Part shown: piece by piece, positions 26,029 to 34,859 of the stretch
Layout: every line of letters begins with the position of its first letter
Numbering within the stretch: position 1 is the stretch's first letter
From: Sulfurospirillum arsenophilum NBRC 109478
GTDB lineage: Bacteria; Campylobacterota; Campylobacteria; Campylobacterales; Sulfurospirillaceae
Length of the DNA: 64,000 nucleotides
NCBI RefSeq assembly: GCF_000813345.1
Contig: NZ_BBQF01000002.1
Location: 576,001-640,000 of the forward strand
Direction: 5' to 3'
Program-made: the position numbers and the translations under genes
Notes under the pieces: generated by a model
What the model saw: only the letters and a program-made list of their open reading frames with translations
What the model was told of the DNA's origin: nothing
The model's database searches: none

Positions 26029-27369
26029 TTAACGAAGGTGTGCGTGTTTACTTTGTGAAAGCATATTTTGAAGATCTTGCATTCCCTTTTTACCAGAGAA
26101 CTTTTTAGCCATCTTCGCAGCATTTCCAAACTGCTTTAAGAAACGATTGACTTCCACTTGTGAAAGTCCTGAGCCTTCTGCAATTCTTCTTTTTCGACTG
26201 TTATTGAGTAATTCTGGATCTTCACGCTCTTTTTTTGTCATTGAGCCTATCATCGCTTTAATACGTTTCATCTCAACGGAATTTTCCATATCAACATCTT
26301 GAAGCTTGCCTGCCATTTGAGAAAGTCCAGGGATCATCCCGATTAATGACTTCATACTACCAAGCTTTTTCATCTGCTCCATCTGCTCTAAAAAGTCGTT
26401 GAAGTTAAATTCACCTTTTTTAATCTTTTTAGTCAGTGCCTTTGCTTGCTTCTCATCGATAATAGCACTCGTTTTTTCAGCCAAGGTTTCAAGATCACCC
26501 TCGCCCATCAAACGACTCACAATACGATCAGGAATAAAGTGCTCTAAATCCGCAACTTTTTCACCTACACCGATAAATCGAAGTGGTACATTGGTCTGCT
26601 CAGCAATACCAAGTGCTACGCCACCTTTACCATCACCATCAAATTTACTTAAAATGACACCACTGAGCGTAATCTTCTCATGGAAAGTCACCGCACTTTT
26701 AACAGCATCTTGTCCCGTCATGGAATCTGCAACGTAAAAGATTTCATCAGGAGTGACTTCTTTTTTAATTGCTTCGAGTTGTTCCATAAGTTCAACATCA
26801 ATGGCTAAACGACCTGCGGTATCGATTAAAACGACATCATACAAGCCTTCTTTGGCTTTTTTCATCGCATTTTTAGCGATAGCTACGGGATTTGCACTTG
26901 TATCTTCCGAGTAAAGATCAATCTCATTTGCTGAACAAAGCTGACGTAATTGCTCAACTGCAGCTAAACGCTGAAGGTCACACGCAACGACTAAAACTTT
27001 TTTTTGTTTGAGTTTAAGATAATTTGCTAATTTTACCGTTGTGGTTGTTTTACCACTTCCTTGTAAACCTACCATTAAAACCGTTGTAGGTGGCTTGGAA
27101 GCAAAAACGAACCCTTGCGATCCTGGTACAGTTAAGATTGCGGTTAAATTTGTTTTTAAAGAGCGTAAAAAATTGACTTGGCCAATTCCTTGTGCTTTTG
27201 TTTCGACTTCTACTTGACGCAATAAATCACGTACGATTTTATGGTGAACATCTGCTTTGAGAAGCGCTTTTTTAAGATTTTCTAGAGCACTTTTTAAAGA
27301 CTTTTCATCATCACTGAAACGTATTTTATTGATGGCTGAACGAAACGAATCGGTTAAAACCTCAAACAC
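26029..27369 (-). CDS. ffh: Signal recognition particle protein Ffh
   Basis: SRP54-type GTPase that targets nascent membrane proteins to FtsY. The 446 residues have the NG domain with G1 GLQGSGKTTTTVKLA, G3 DTAGRLAID and G4-like SKFDGDGKGG, then a methionine-rich M domain (FLEQMEQMKKLGSMKSLIGMIPG). Start is GTG at 27369 with AAAAGGA upstream. First gene of the ribosomal operon, with a likely -10 at 27423-27428. Confidence 0.97.
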   Translation of the reverse strand: MFEVLTDSFRSAINKIRFSDDEKSLKSALENLKKALLKADVHHKIVRDLLRQVEVETKAQGIGQVNFLRSLKTNLTAILTVPGSQGFVFASKPPTTVLMVGLQGSGKTTTTVKLANYLKLKQKKVLVVACDLQRLAAVEQLRQLCSANEIDLYSEDTSANPVAIAKNAMKKAKEGLYDVVLIDTAGRLAIDVELMEQLEAIKKEVTPDEIFYVADSMTGQDAVKSAVTFHEKITLSGVILSKFDGDGKGGVALGIAEQTNVPLRFIGVGEKVADLEHFIPDRIVSRLMGEGDLETLAEKTSAIIDEKQAKALTKKIKKGEFNFNDFLEQMEQMKKLGSMKSLIGMIPGLSQMAGKLQDVDMENSVEMKRIKAMIGSMTKKEREDPELLNNSRKRRIAEGSGLSQVEVNRFLKQFGNAAKMAKKFSGKKGMQDLQNMLSQSKHAHLR

Positions 27370-27422
27370 AAACTATCCTTTTAAATCTATTCACATCTAC
27401 CTGCTTTTGGCAAAGGAATGCA

Positions 27423-27428
27423 ATTTTA
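27423..27428 (-). promoter_or_regulatory. -10 box of the ffh operon
   Basis: TAAAAT in an extended context (TTTTGTAAAATTG) 54-59 bases before the ffh start. No recognisable -35. Confidence 0.45.
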
Positions 27429-27501
27429 CAAAATAAATACTTTAAACTAAATTAAACCTTAAAATATATTAACCATTTCAGAACTTAAAATTAACTATAA
27501 A

Positions 27502-27516
27502 GCCCTATTATTGGGC
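27502..27516 (-). terminator. Weak terminator after the rluA-type gene
   Basis: GCCC and GGGC flank an AT-rich 7-base loop just beyond the stop at 27543, followed on the minus strand by TTTAT. Short stem, so moderate support. Confidence 0.4.
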
Positions 27517-27542
27517 ATTACATCTGATACAAACTTTTGTTA

Positions 27543-28271
27543 TCAAAGACTAAATTTAATAAAATCTTCAGGTTCTTTTGTTTGAAAAATGTAGCCTAAC
27601 AACATGATTTTAGAAGCATGTAACATCAAACGCTTATGAGGACGTCCGCCGTATTCGGTATCTCCTAAGATAGAAGCGCCAATGCTTTTAAGGTGCACCC
27701 TAATTTGATGTGTTCTACCTGTCTCGATGCGTACTTTGATTTTTGAACGTTTTCCCTCAATCATCAAAGGCTCAATATGACTGATGGCTTCTTTACCATC
27801 GGAGCTGATCTTACTGTAAGCCGTATTACCTTTTTTAATCGTCATGATAGGAGCATTGATTTCGAGGGGCTCAACGATTTTAGATTCAACGATAGCAAGA
27901 TACTCTTTTTGAACTTCGCGTTTTTTAAAAGCAATAACCGCTTTTTTGCGAAACTCATCATCTTTAGTTAAGAGTAAAACACCACTTGTTTCACGATCTA
28001 ACCTGTGCAAAAGAGGTAATTTTTTTATCTCCGCAATCTCTTCGGAAGTCATAAAGGCTGGTTTATCCACTGCCATAATGAATTCGTCTTCAAAAATAAC
28101 TTTGATAGGTGCAATTTTTTCAACTTTAAATTTGGTGGTTTCGCTAAGTTCACCACGTGCCACGCTTACTTTTTTGCCCGCAGAATAGACAACGCCACGA
28201 TCAATCAAATCTTTAGCTGCTCGATTTGAGATTCCCTCTTGAAGGGCTAATAATTTATATGCTTTTTCCAT
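27543..28271 (-). CDS. RluA family 23S rRNA/tRNA pseudouridine synthase
   Basis: Converts specific uridines to pseudouridine in rRNA. The catalytic Asp is in HRLDRETSGVLLL, and KEYLAIVE and RTHQIRVHL are the other family motifs. An N-terminal S4-like segment (GISNRAAKDLIDRGVVYSAG) is present, so the domain order is that of RluC/RluD. The 242 residues are rather short. Which position it modifies cannot be read. It is last in the cheZ-to-rluA operon, 1 bp after waaA. Confidence 0.9.
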   Translation of the reverse strand: MEKAYKLLALQEGISNRAAKDLIDRGVVYSAGKKVSVARGELSETTKFKVEKIAPIKVIFEDEFIMAVDKPAFMTSEEIAEIKKLPLLHRLDRETSGVLLLTKDDEFRKKAVIAFKKREVQKEYLAIVESKIVEPLEINAPIMTIKKGNTAYSKISSDGKEAISHIEPLMIEGKRSKIKVRIETGRTHQIRVHLKSIGASILGDTEYGGRPHKRLMLHASKIMLLGYIFQTKEPEDFIKFSL

Positions 28272-28272
28272 T

Positions 28273-29424
28273 TTAACTTCCTAATATTTGCTCTAGTAGT
28301 GGCGCAATGTCACTACGGTGAGAGATAGTACTTTTTGGATAATCCTCAATACTATCAAAAACGTTTTTTAAATTTTCAACTTTACATGTAATGATATTTT
28401 CCACCGCTTCAAAAAGTACTTTTTGATTGAAAATAAATTCACCACTTATAATTTTAACCCCAAAATAAGCTGGTTCTAACGGGTTATGCCCACCGATACC
28501 ATCCACAAAGGAGCCACCCAAAATCACCACATCGGCAATAGCGTAAAGGTTGATGAGCTCCCCCATTTTATCGCACAAAATAATATCAGAATCTAACCTA
28601 GAGTCTTGCGATAACCGAGTATATGTTTTGCCCTCATCAAGCGCATACTCCCTTAAGAGCTGATCGACTTTTGCAAAACGCTCTGGATGTCTTGGTACGA
28701 CAATGAGCTGATCGTTTGAGCGTAATGTCAAACGTGATAAAATCAATGCTTCTTCTTGCTCATGCGTACTCGCCATAACGATCACTCTTTTATCCATCGC
28801 TTTAGGATAAACATGGGTCACTTCATACGCGCTAAATGCTTTAATGTTGCCACTCACATGAACCGCTTTTGCACCCAAACTTTTAAGTCGCTGCTCATCT
28901 TCAATGCTTTGGGCAAATACAAGGTCAATGTGCTTAAATATCCAACGGTATAGCCAAGAAAAGCGTTGATAAGACGCATACGAGTTATCAGAAATACGAG
29001 CATTCAGTAAAACAGTTTTTATTTTCTTAGCTTTTGCAACGATAAAAAGAAGGGGCCAAAGCTCGGCTTCCATCACAATCAATACTTTTTGTTTTCGCAT
29101 CCAAAAAGGCAAAAAGATTTCAAAAGGCAGATAACGTACCTGCGCAGAAGAATGTTTAGACGCTTCTTTATATCCTGTTTGTGTGATAACACTGATACGA
29201 ACAGATGATGACTCAATTTTATCAATAAAAGGACTTAAAGAACGCACTTCACCAAAGGAGCATGCATGAAACCAAATACCACCTTCAGTAAAGCTAGGAT
29301 TATTATTCAAAAAAAAGCGTGCTGGAATAGAGTCATGATATTTGGGCTTAAAGCGAAGGTACATCAGATATGGCAACGCTGCAAGGTAAAGCAACGTTGC
29401 CAAAAAGTAGTAAAAAAAGCTCAA
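28273..29424 (-). CDS. waaA: 3-deoxy-D-manno-octulosonic acid transferase
   Basis: Inner-membrane glycosyltransferase adding Kdo to lipid A precursor. The 383 residues start with a membrane anchor, then the motifs WFHACSFGEVRSL, EAELWPLL and ASTHEQEEALIL, and the C-terminal GGSFVDGIGGHNPLEPA motif that binds CMP-Kdo. Start is TTG at 29424, 2 bp after the zinc-ribbon gene. Confidence 0.95.
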   Translation of the reverse strand: MSFFYYFLATLLYLAALPYLMYLRFKPKYHDSIPARFFLNNNPSFTEGGIWFHACSFGEVRSLSPFIDKIESSSVRISVITQTGYKEASKHSSAQVRYLPFEIFLPFWMRKQKVLIVMEAELWPLLFIVAKAKKIKTVLLNARISDNSYASYQRFSWLYRWIFKHIDLVFAQSIEDEQRLKSLGAKAVHVSGNIKAFSAYEVTHVYPKAMDKRVIVMASTHEQEEALILSRLTLRSNDQLIVVPRHPERFAKVDQLLREYALDEGKTYTRLSQDSRLDSDIILCDKMGELINLYAIADVVILGGSFVDGIGGHNPLEPAYFGVKIISGEFIFNQKVLFEAVENIITCKVENLKNVFDSIEDYPKSTISHRSDIAPLLEQILGS

Positions 29425-29426
29425 GC

Positions 29427-30149
29427 TTACGCCCTAGCTTCCTCTTCTATCTCTTTGTATAAGATACGACCACAATGTGGGCACGTAACGATATCATCTT
29501 GTTTTAAAACACTTGCATAGGTTTTGTCATTCATTCTCATAAAACAACCATAACATGCCTGTTTTTTTACAGGAACAACGGTTGTGTTCTCAGCCCATTT
29601 TCTAATTTTTTGGTAAAATGTCAAGATTTTTTGGCTCATCTGTAAAACAAGTTCATCTTTTGATTGGTAAACATTTTTGCGTTCTTCATCGATTTGTTGA
29701 ATCTGTGAATCAATAGATGCTTTGATCTCTTCAGCTTCTTTAACAGCCTCAGCAATTTTTTCTTGCAATCCTGCAATATTGGTTTGTTTAAGATCAATAA
29801 TTTTATCTAAACGGTTAATTTCATCATTGGCAAAATCACATTGTTCTTTTGAAATTTCTTCTTCAAGTTGAAGTGCTTTGATCTCTTTGGCTGTTTTAAC
29901 TAAAGAGCTTTTTTTAGCGATGTCTTTAAGCTTTGCTGAAAGTTCCGCTAGGTGTGATTCATTTTTTGATTTTTTGAGTTTTGCATCTGCGATATCCGCT
30001 TGGAAAGACTCTGCTTGGAGTTTTAAATCTCTCTCTTTATCTAAAGAAAGCTTCAACATTTTCTCAACTTTGGTAATACGTGGACCAAAATCGTCGATCT
30101 CTTTGTCTAACTTTGAAAGCTCAATTAACTGTTCTAAATACTTATTCAT
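29427..30149 (-). CDS. Zinc-ribbon coiled-coil protein, FlgZ/HP0958-like
   Basis: The 240 residues are a long coiled coil (about 1-175) followed by a C4 zinc ribbon with CYGC and CPHC, the CT398/HP0958 fold. In Helicobacter pylori the homologue stabilises sigma-54 (RpoN) and binds flagellin mRNA, needed for motility. That is family knowledge; only the fold is seen here. It is followed by waaA and preceded by the Nif3 gene, the same order I recall around HP0958-HP0960. A sigma-54-type promoter for flgB also lies in this window. Confidence 0.85.
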   Translation of the reverse strand: MNKYLEQLIELSKLDKEIDDFGPRITKVEKMLKLSLDKERDLKLQAESFQADIADAKLKKSKNESHLAELSAKLKDIAKKSSLVKTAKEIKALQLEEEISKEQCDFANDEINRLDKIIDLKQTNIAGLQEKIAEAVKEAEEIKASIDSQIQQIDEERKNVYQSKDELVLQMSQKILTFYQKIRKWAENTTVVPVKKQACYGCFMRMNDKTYASVLKQDDIVTCPHCGRILYKEIEEEARA

Positions 30150-30163
30150 ATCTTGTGTGTCCT

Positions 30164-30883
30164 CTATTTATACTCAAACGGATTTTTAGAATTTGACATT
30201 ATAGCCTTTAATGGCAAATTTTTCAAATAATTAGCCAAACACTCTGGAAAATAGCGCTCGGACTCAAAGTGCCCAATGTCAATTAATGAGAGATTATTTT
30301 CTTTTGCTTCCATTGCTTGGTGATACTTTAGGTCACCACTTAAGAAACAATCGGCATCAATTTTGGAGATGAGATCACCTCCTGAACCTGTGGTAATGGC
30401 ACAACGTCCAATCCATTCTTTCGCTCTCACTAAACGTAAATTTTCAATGCCTAAAATACGCTTTACATGTAACGCTAAATCATCAAAACTTTGATTCACA
30501 TCACAATAAGCCACAAATTCCTTGCTTTCACTCACCACAAAGCCCAGTTTGGAAGCTACATACGCATTGAGATGGGAGAGATCAAAGTTAGTATGCATGG
30601 CAATCAAACTAATCTTTTTTTGAACCATCGTTTGGATCAAATTGGAAGGGTATTTCGCAAAATTAAGCTGTTTTAGCCCACTAAAGATCAGAGGATGATG
30701 CGTTATAATCAGTGAGTTCTCAACCACTTCTTCTAAAAGCGCACTATCAACATCAAGACTAAGGTAGATTTGGGCTATCTCATCATCTCTGCTTCCGATC
30801 AATAGTCCACTATTATCCCAACTGGCTTGCGTGGAAAAAGGACTTAACGCATCTAAAAAATCGTAAATTTCGCCTAAGCGCAT
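30164..30883 (-). CDS. Nif3-like dinuclear metal protein (GTP cyclohydrolase-like fold)
   Basis: Member of the Nif3/YbgI family with two metals in a toroidal hexamer. Its function is not settled. Metal ligands are seen in HHPLIFSG and HTNFD near the N-terminus and in DIGHFESE near the C-terminus. The ATG at 30883 overlaps the glyQ stop. A TTG one codon upstream is an alternative start. 239 residues, compact form without the middle insertion. Confidence 0.88.
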   Translation of the reverse strand: MRLGEIYDFLDALSPFSTQASWDNSGLLIGSRDDEIAQIYLSLDVDSALLEEVVENSLIITHHPLIFSGLKQLNFAKYPSNLIQTMVQKKISLIAMHTNFDLSHLNAYVASKLGFVVSESKEFVAYCDVNQSFDDLALHVKRILGIENLRLVRAKEWIGRCAITTGSGGDLISKIDADCFLSGDLKYHQAMEAKENNLSLIDIGHFESERYFPECLANYLKNLPLKAIMSNSKNPFEYK

Positions 30884-31740
30884 CAACCTACCACTTCTTT
30901 GTATTTAACCGCACACCCTTTGGCAAGTTCACGAATTTTAAGGATGTAGTTTTGACGTTGCGTGACCGAGATCGCTTTACGTGCATCAAGGACGTTAAAC
31001 GTATGCGAAGCCATCAAGCAATAATCATACGCAGGCAACGGTAAATTTTCCTCTAAACAACGCTTACATTCGACTTGTGCATTTTCAAAGTGTTCAAATA
31101 ACATAGCAACATTGGCGATTTCAAAATTGTATTTACTAAATTCATACTCACTTTGTTTGTGTACATCACCGTACGTTGTCACACCAAATTGGTTTTCGTT
31201 CCAGACAAGATCAAAGACGGACTCTTTCTCTTGCAAATACATGGCCAAGCGCTCAACACCGTACGTAATTTCAACAGAGACTGGGTTACAAGGGATGCCA
31301 CCAACTTGCTGGAAATAAGTAAACTGAGTCACTTCCATACCATCCAACCAGACTTCCCAACCAAGCCCCCATGCCCCAAGCGTAGGAGATTCCCAGTTGT
31401 CTTCGACAAAGCGGATGTCATGTTTTTTGATGTCAAGTCCAAGCATTTCAAGGCTTTTAAGGTAAAGCTCTTGAATGTTATCGGGACTTGGTTTGATGAG
31501 CACTTGAAACTGATAGTAACTTCCCAAACGGTTTGGATTTTCACCGTATCTTCCGTCCGTTGGTCTGCGACTTGGCGCGACATAAGCCGTTGCCCAAGGT
31601 TTGCTACTTAAGCTTCTTAAAAAGGTTGCATTGTGAAATGTACCAGCACCTGCAGGCATGTCATACGGCTGAACAATGGTACAGCCTTGATCTTGCCAAA
31701 AAGTTTGGAGGTTTAAAAGCATTTGACTAAAGGTTAACAC
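30883..31740 (-). CDS. glyQ: Glycyl-tRNA synthetase alpha subunit
   Basis: Catalytic subunit of the alpha2-beta2 glycyl-tRNA synthetase. The 285 residues start with [17 protein letters not shown] and have the [11 protein letters not shown] and [13 protein letters not shown] motif-1 type blocks, and [15 protein letters not shown]. The beta gene glyS is not in this window, so the two are unlinked, as often in Campylobacterota. Downstream of the DUF3972 gene; ATG start at 31740. Confidence 0.96.
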   Translation of the reverse strand: MLTFSQMLLNLQTFWQDQGCTIVQPYDMPAGAGTFHNATFLRSLSSKPWATAYVAPSRRPTDGRYGENPNRLGSYYQFQVLIKPSPDNIQELYLKSLEMLGLDIKKHDIRFVEDNWESPTLGAWGLGWEVWLDGMEVTQFTYFQQVGGIPCNPVSVEITYGVERLAMYLQEKESVFDLVWNENQFGVTTYGDVHKQSEYEFSKYNFEIANVAMLFEHFENAQVECKRCLEENLPLPAYDYCLMASHTFNVLDARKAISVTQRQNYILKIRELAKGCAVKYKEVVG

Positions 31741-31751
31741 TATCTTTTCCT

Positions 31752-31763
31752 TTTACATGTAAA
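31752..31763. repeat. TTTACATGTAAA palindrome, intergenic copy
   Basis: Exact copy in the 26-bp gap between the DUF3972 gene and glyQ, just upstream of glyQ. Confidence 0.95.
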
Positions 31764-31766
31764 CAT

Positions 31767-32255
31767 TTATTTAACCGGTGGGGTATAACCTTCCACCGCT
31801 TTATTCCACATCATTTTATATTTTCTCTTGGTAAATTCAAGTTCATCGCGTAACAATTCAAGCTGCTTTGTCAGCGTTTCAATGACTTTACGATCTTCAT
31901 CGCAAAGCTCTTGCATTGAAAACAGTGCCTCTTTTAAAAAGCGATTCTCGCCTTTGAGGGCATCAAGCGTCTCCTCTTTGGCATCCAAAACTTTTTCATG
32001 CAGGCTTAAAATCGCCCCAACTGTTTTTTCAACAAACTCTGAACTCATTGTTACAGAAGAGCCTTCGTATGACTCATCAAGCACAATTCCTCTTGTTGCT
32101 GGAATGAGTGCATGCGCACTTCGGCTCACCTCGACAAAGCATTGCCCCTCTTCTTCTTTGGATATCAATTTTCCCTCATCAATGAGTGACCTGATGGCAG
32201 AAATATCCAAATTGACTAATTTACTAAACTCTTCAATCTCCAACCAACTGTTCAT
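31767..32255 (-). CDS. DUF3972-type protein with HTH-like N-terminus and coiled coil
   Basis: Conserved Campylobacterota protein of unknown function. The N-terminal 45 residues (WLEIEEFSKLVNLDISAIRSLIDEGKL region) look like an excisionase/MerR-type helix-turn-helix. The rest is mostly a charged coiled coil (about 80-150) ending in GYTPPVK. I choose the ATG at 32255 (162 residues). Between purE and glyQ. Confidence 0.75.
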   Translation of the reverse strand: MNSWLEIEEFSKLVNLDISAIRSLIDEGKLISKEEEGQCFVEVSRSAHALIPATRGIVLDESYEGSSVTMSSEFVEKTVGAILSLHEKVLDAKEETLDALKGENRFLKEALFSMQELCDEDRKVIETLTKQLELLRDELEFTKRKYKMMWNKAVEGYTPPVK

Positions 32256-32266
32256 TGTCACACCTT

Positions 32267-32761
32267 TTAGAGGATTACTTCAATACCCATTGAGTCTGTT
32301 TCGACTTTTTTTGCTTTTAAAATACGATCTTCTTTTAATTTAGCTGCTAACTCTTCATCTTCAATCGCTAAAATTTGCATTGCTAAATACGCACTGTTCA
32401 CAGCTCCTGCAGAGCCAATAGCTACAGTACCAACAGGCATACCTCCTGGCATTTGAACGGTGCTTAAAAGTGCGTCCATGCCTTCCATAACGCCACCTTT
32501 CATTGGAACACCAATAACAGGCTTAGTGGTAAGAGAAGCTACAACGCCTGCTAAATGTGCTGCCATGCCCGCTGCTGCGATAAATACTTTAGCCCCTTTT
32601 GCTTCAGCGTTTTTTACATACTGATGCGTTCTCTCAGGACTTCTGTGTGCAGATGAGACGATGATTTCATGCATAACACCAAATTTTTCTAACGTCTTTG
32701 CGCACTCTTCCATGACCGTATAATCACTTTTACTTCCCATTAAAATAGAAACAAACTTCAC
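32267..32761 (-). CDS. purE: 5-(carboxyamino)imidazole ribonucleotide mutase
   Basis: Class I PurE, moves the carboxyl group in purine synthesis from N5-CAIR to CAIR. The 164 residues show MGSKSDYTVMEE near the N-terminus and SAHRSPER, plus AAAGMAAHLAGVVAS and GVPM, the family active-site blocks. PurK is not adjacent. Four base pairs after the U32 gene. Confidence 0.96.
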   Translation of the reverse strand: MKFVSILMGSKSDYTVMEECAKTLEKFGVMHEIIVSSAHRSPERTHQYVKNAEAKGAKVFIAAAGMAAHLAGVVASLTTKPVIGVPMKGGVMEGMDALLSTVQMPGGMPVGTVAIGSAGAVNSAYLAMQILAIEDEELAAKLKEDRILKAKKVETDSMGIEVIL

Positions 32762-32764
32762 GCT

Positions 32765-34030
32765 TTATCCTTTTGTTTTTGCTCTTAAAAATGTAAAACC
32801 AGGTAACGTTGTCGGTAAAACAATGGCATTGGTATTGCCACTATGAATCTCATCAAATTGTTTGCCATTAGGTGTTCGGAGTTGTTTAAAACAGACTTGC
32901 CAAGAATCTTCGTCTTTGAAAATAGTACCGATTTCATTATCCACAGGAGCAATACTCACATGCGCCGGCATAATCAATTCATAGTTTACATGTAAAGACA
33001 AAACATCTTTACAAAGGCACTCTGTTCCATCCTCACTAACTTGTGCGATCACTTGATGTGTGCCTTCGCTAATAGAGTGAGCTAAGTTTTGGGTATCGTT
33101 CTTCTCATAAGGGCGATTGACCAAATAGCCTTCGCTAAAGCCTCTGTTTTTCGTGGTATCAAGCTCTTTGGTATATTTTTCAGCATCAAATTGATTTGCA
33201 TAATAATCAACAATAGCTTGGCGATAAGTCTTTGTTGTAATGCCTACATAATAAGAACTCTTCGTTCGTCCCTCAATTTTCAATGAGTCAATCACGCCAG
33301 AATCGAGGATTTCTTTCACATGTGAACTCAAATTCAAATCTTTCGCATTCATAATGTGCGTACCCTCTTCGCTCTCTTCGACACGAAAAAGCGTTCCACT
33401 CTCTTCATTGTGAGCGTAAAGGGTGTATGGGAAACGGCAGTCATTTGCACAACTACCACGGTTTGAAACACGTCCGCTTTGAACAGAACTGATTAAACAG
33501 CGACCACTGTAAGCAAAACACATCGATCCGTGAACAAAGACTTCAAGCTCAAGCTCTGGAAGGCGAGCTTTGATCTGTTCAAGATCTTTAAGGCTTACTT
33601 CACGCGCCGCAATAATGCGCTTCACACCCATATCATAATAAACTTCAGCATCAAGGTAGTTAAGAACATTGGCTTGCGTGGAGAGATGCACAGGGATATG
33701 CGGAGCAATCTTTTGTGCCAATTTAATAACCCCAGGTGCAGCTACAATAAGCGCATCAGGGTTCATCGCAGCAACACGTTCAATATGTTTTTCTAAAAGT
33801 GAAATTTGTGCATTAAAAGGAAAACCATTGATGGTAACATAGAGCTTTTTGTCCATCGCATGGGTGTACTTAATAGCTTCTTCAAAACTCTCATACGTAA
33901 ACTCTTTGCCTGAACGTATGCGAAGTGAGAAGTGACTCACCCCTGCATACACAGCATCAGCGCCATAAGCCAGCGCTATCTTTAACTTTTCAAAATTTCC
34001 AGCAGGAGAAAGCAATTCGACGTTTGACAC
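32765..34030 (-). CDS. U32 family peptidase/tRNA hydroxylation-type protein
   Basis: Member of the U32 family (Helicobacter PrtC 'collagenase', E. coli TrhP/RlhA, which act in tRNA or rRNA hydroxylation). The 421 residues carry ELLSPAGNFEKLKIAL at the start and the U32 signature EVFVHGSMCFAYSGRCLISS, with the conserved cysteines. The true substrate is not certain. Start is GTG at 34030, overlapping nothing but abutting the cheZ stop. In H. pylori, HP0169/HP0170 (U32 and CheZ) are neighbours, as here. Confidence 0.88.
   Translation of the reverse strand: MSNVELLSPAGNFEKLKIALAYGADAVYAGVSHFSLRIRSGKEFTYESFEEAIKYTHAMDKKLYVTINGFPFNAQISLLEKHIERVAAMNPDALIVAAPGVIKLAQKIAPHIPVHLSTQANVLNYLDAEVYYDMGVKRIIAAREVSLKDLEQIKARLPELELEVFVHGSMCFAYSGRCLISSVQSGRVSNRGSCANDCRFPYTLYAHNEESGTLFRVEESEEGTHIMNAKDLNLSSHVKEILDSGVIDSLKIEGRTKSSYYVGITTKTYRQAIVDYYANQFDAEKYTKELDTTKNRGFSEGYLVNRPYEKNDTQNLAHSISEGTHQVIAQVSEDGTECLCKDVLSLHVNYELIMPAHVSIAPVDNEIGTIFKDEDSWQVCFKQLRTPNGKQFDEIHSGNTNAIVLPTTLPGFTFLRAKTKG
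32985..32996. repeat. TTTACATGTAAA palindrome inside the U32 gene
   Basis: Exact copy, read as Leu-His-Val-Asn. A related palindrome TTCACATGTGAA lies at 33315-33326 in the same gene. Confidence 0.95.
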
Positions 34031-34768
34031 CTATTTCTTTCCTAAACTAGCGATTAACGCTTCAATATCCTCACTGCTGACAACATCTTCCGTTGTCATA
34101 TCGCCATGAATATGAACAGCTGAACTTACACGTTTTGAGTCATCTTTAGAGCCTTCAAACAGTGCGCTCATGTATTTAGAAAGGGCACGCATAACATTGA
34201 TAACACGCTCAATTTTTTGGCGGTGAATATCTTGGTACTGCATAATATCCATCGTCATCATGATCTCGTCTTCTGCCATTTGCGCATTCATTAAAAGATC
34301 TTCAACGCGGTCTTTCATCCCTTTATTGTCATCGAGTGCTTTTTGGAACTGATCAATTTTAGGAAATTTTGTTACCAACGTCTCAAAAAGAACGATATTA
34401 GACTCAATGAGTTTAATAACCTCTTTTGCATTTTCCTCTGCACTCATCATAAAATTATTAACAATTTCAAGCTTATCAAACACTTGGGAGGCTTTGATTT
34501 CAGAATCTTTGGTCACATCGTCCAGTTGGTGAACCATTTTGTGGTCATCTGTTGGTGGTGGCGGTGGCCAAGACATTGTAGATGATGGTCTATATTCATT
34601 CATCATTTGGGTAGCGGCTTTATCTTGTTCTATCTCTAATGCATCGCTATCCATAAGCTCTTCTTCTTCAACAGCAGCACTTTCTTCAAGTGCAATCTCT
34701 GTTGGCGCGACCTCGTCCATATCGTCTAAATCGCCCGCCATCAAAGCGTCAAGTTCTTCTTGCGTCAT
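34031..34768 (-). CDS. cheZ: CheZ-type chemotaxis phosphatase (CheZ-HP like)
   Basis: Dephosphorylates CheY-P. The 245 residues are mostly a long helix hairpin with the CheZ active-site pattern DIMQYQDIHRQKIERVI (compare QDLTGQ of E. coli CheZ), and the C-terminus SSEDIEALIASLGKK matches the CheY-binding end of CheZ. The N-terminus TQEELDALMAG resembles the CheY-P-binding peptide of FliM. The ATG at 34768 has AGGAG eight bases upstream; a longer frame to 34783 lacks support. Acidic and proline-rich linker in between. Confidence 0.85.
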   Translation of the reverse strand: MTQEELDALMAGDLDDMDEVAPTEIALEESAAVEEEELMDSDALEIEQDKAATQMMNEYRPSSTMSWPPPPPTDDHKMVHQLDDVTKDSEIKASQVFDKLEIVNNFMMSAEENAKEVIKLIESNIVLFETLVTKFPKIDQFQKALDDNKGMKDRVEDLLMNAQMAEDEIMMTMDIMQYQDIHRQKIERVINVMRALSKYMSALFEGSKDDSKRVSSAVHIHGDMTTEDVVSSEDIEALIASLGKK

Positions 34769-34801
34769 AAGCTTTCTCCTCAAATCGACAAATTATGGTC
34801 T

Positions 34802-34807
34802 ATTATA
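34802..34807 (-). promoter_or_regulatory. -10 box of the cheZ operon
   Basis: TATAAT on the minus strand, 34 bases before the cheZ ATG. It is only 12 bases from the divergent TATAAT of the histidinol-phosphatase gene, so the two promoters overlap. Confidence 0.55.
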
Positions 34808-34819
34808 GTGAACTTTTTA

Positions 34820-34825
34820 TATAAT
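34820..34825 (+). promoter_or_regulatory. -10 box of the histidinol-phosphatase gene
   Basis: TATAAT after a T-rich stretch, 34 bases before ATG 34860, with AAGGAAG as ribosome binding site. Confidence 0.6.
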
Positions 34826-34859
34826 TTAACTTTAAGACCCTGATACAAGGAAGCCTATC

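Noticed and set aside
33315..33326. TTCACATGTGAA, a related palindrome in the U32 gene
   Set aside because: Two symmetric differences from TTTACATGTAAA; kept only as a possible decayed or variant copy, not counted.
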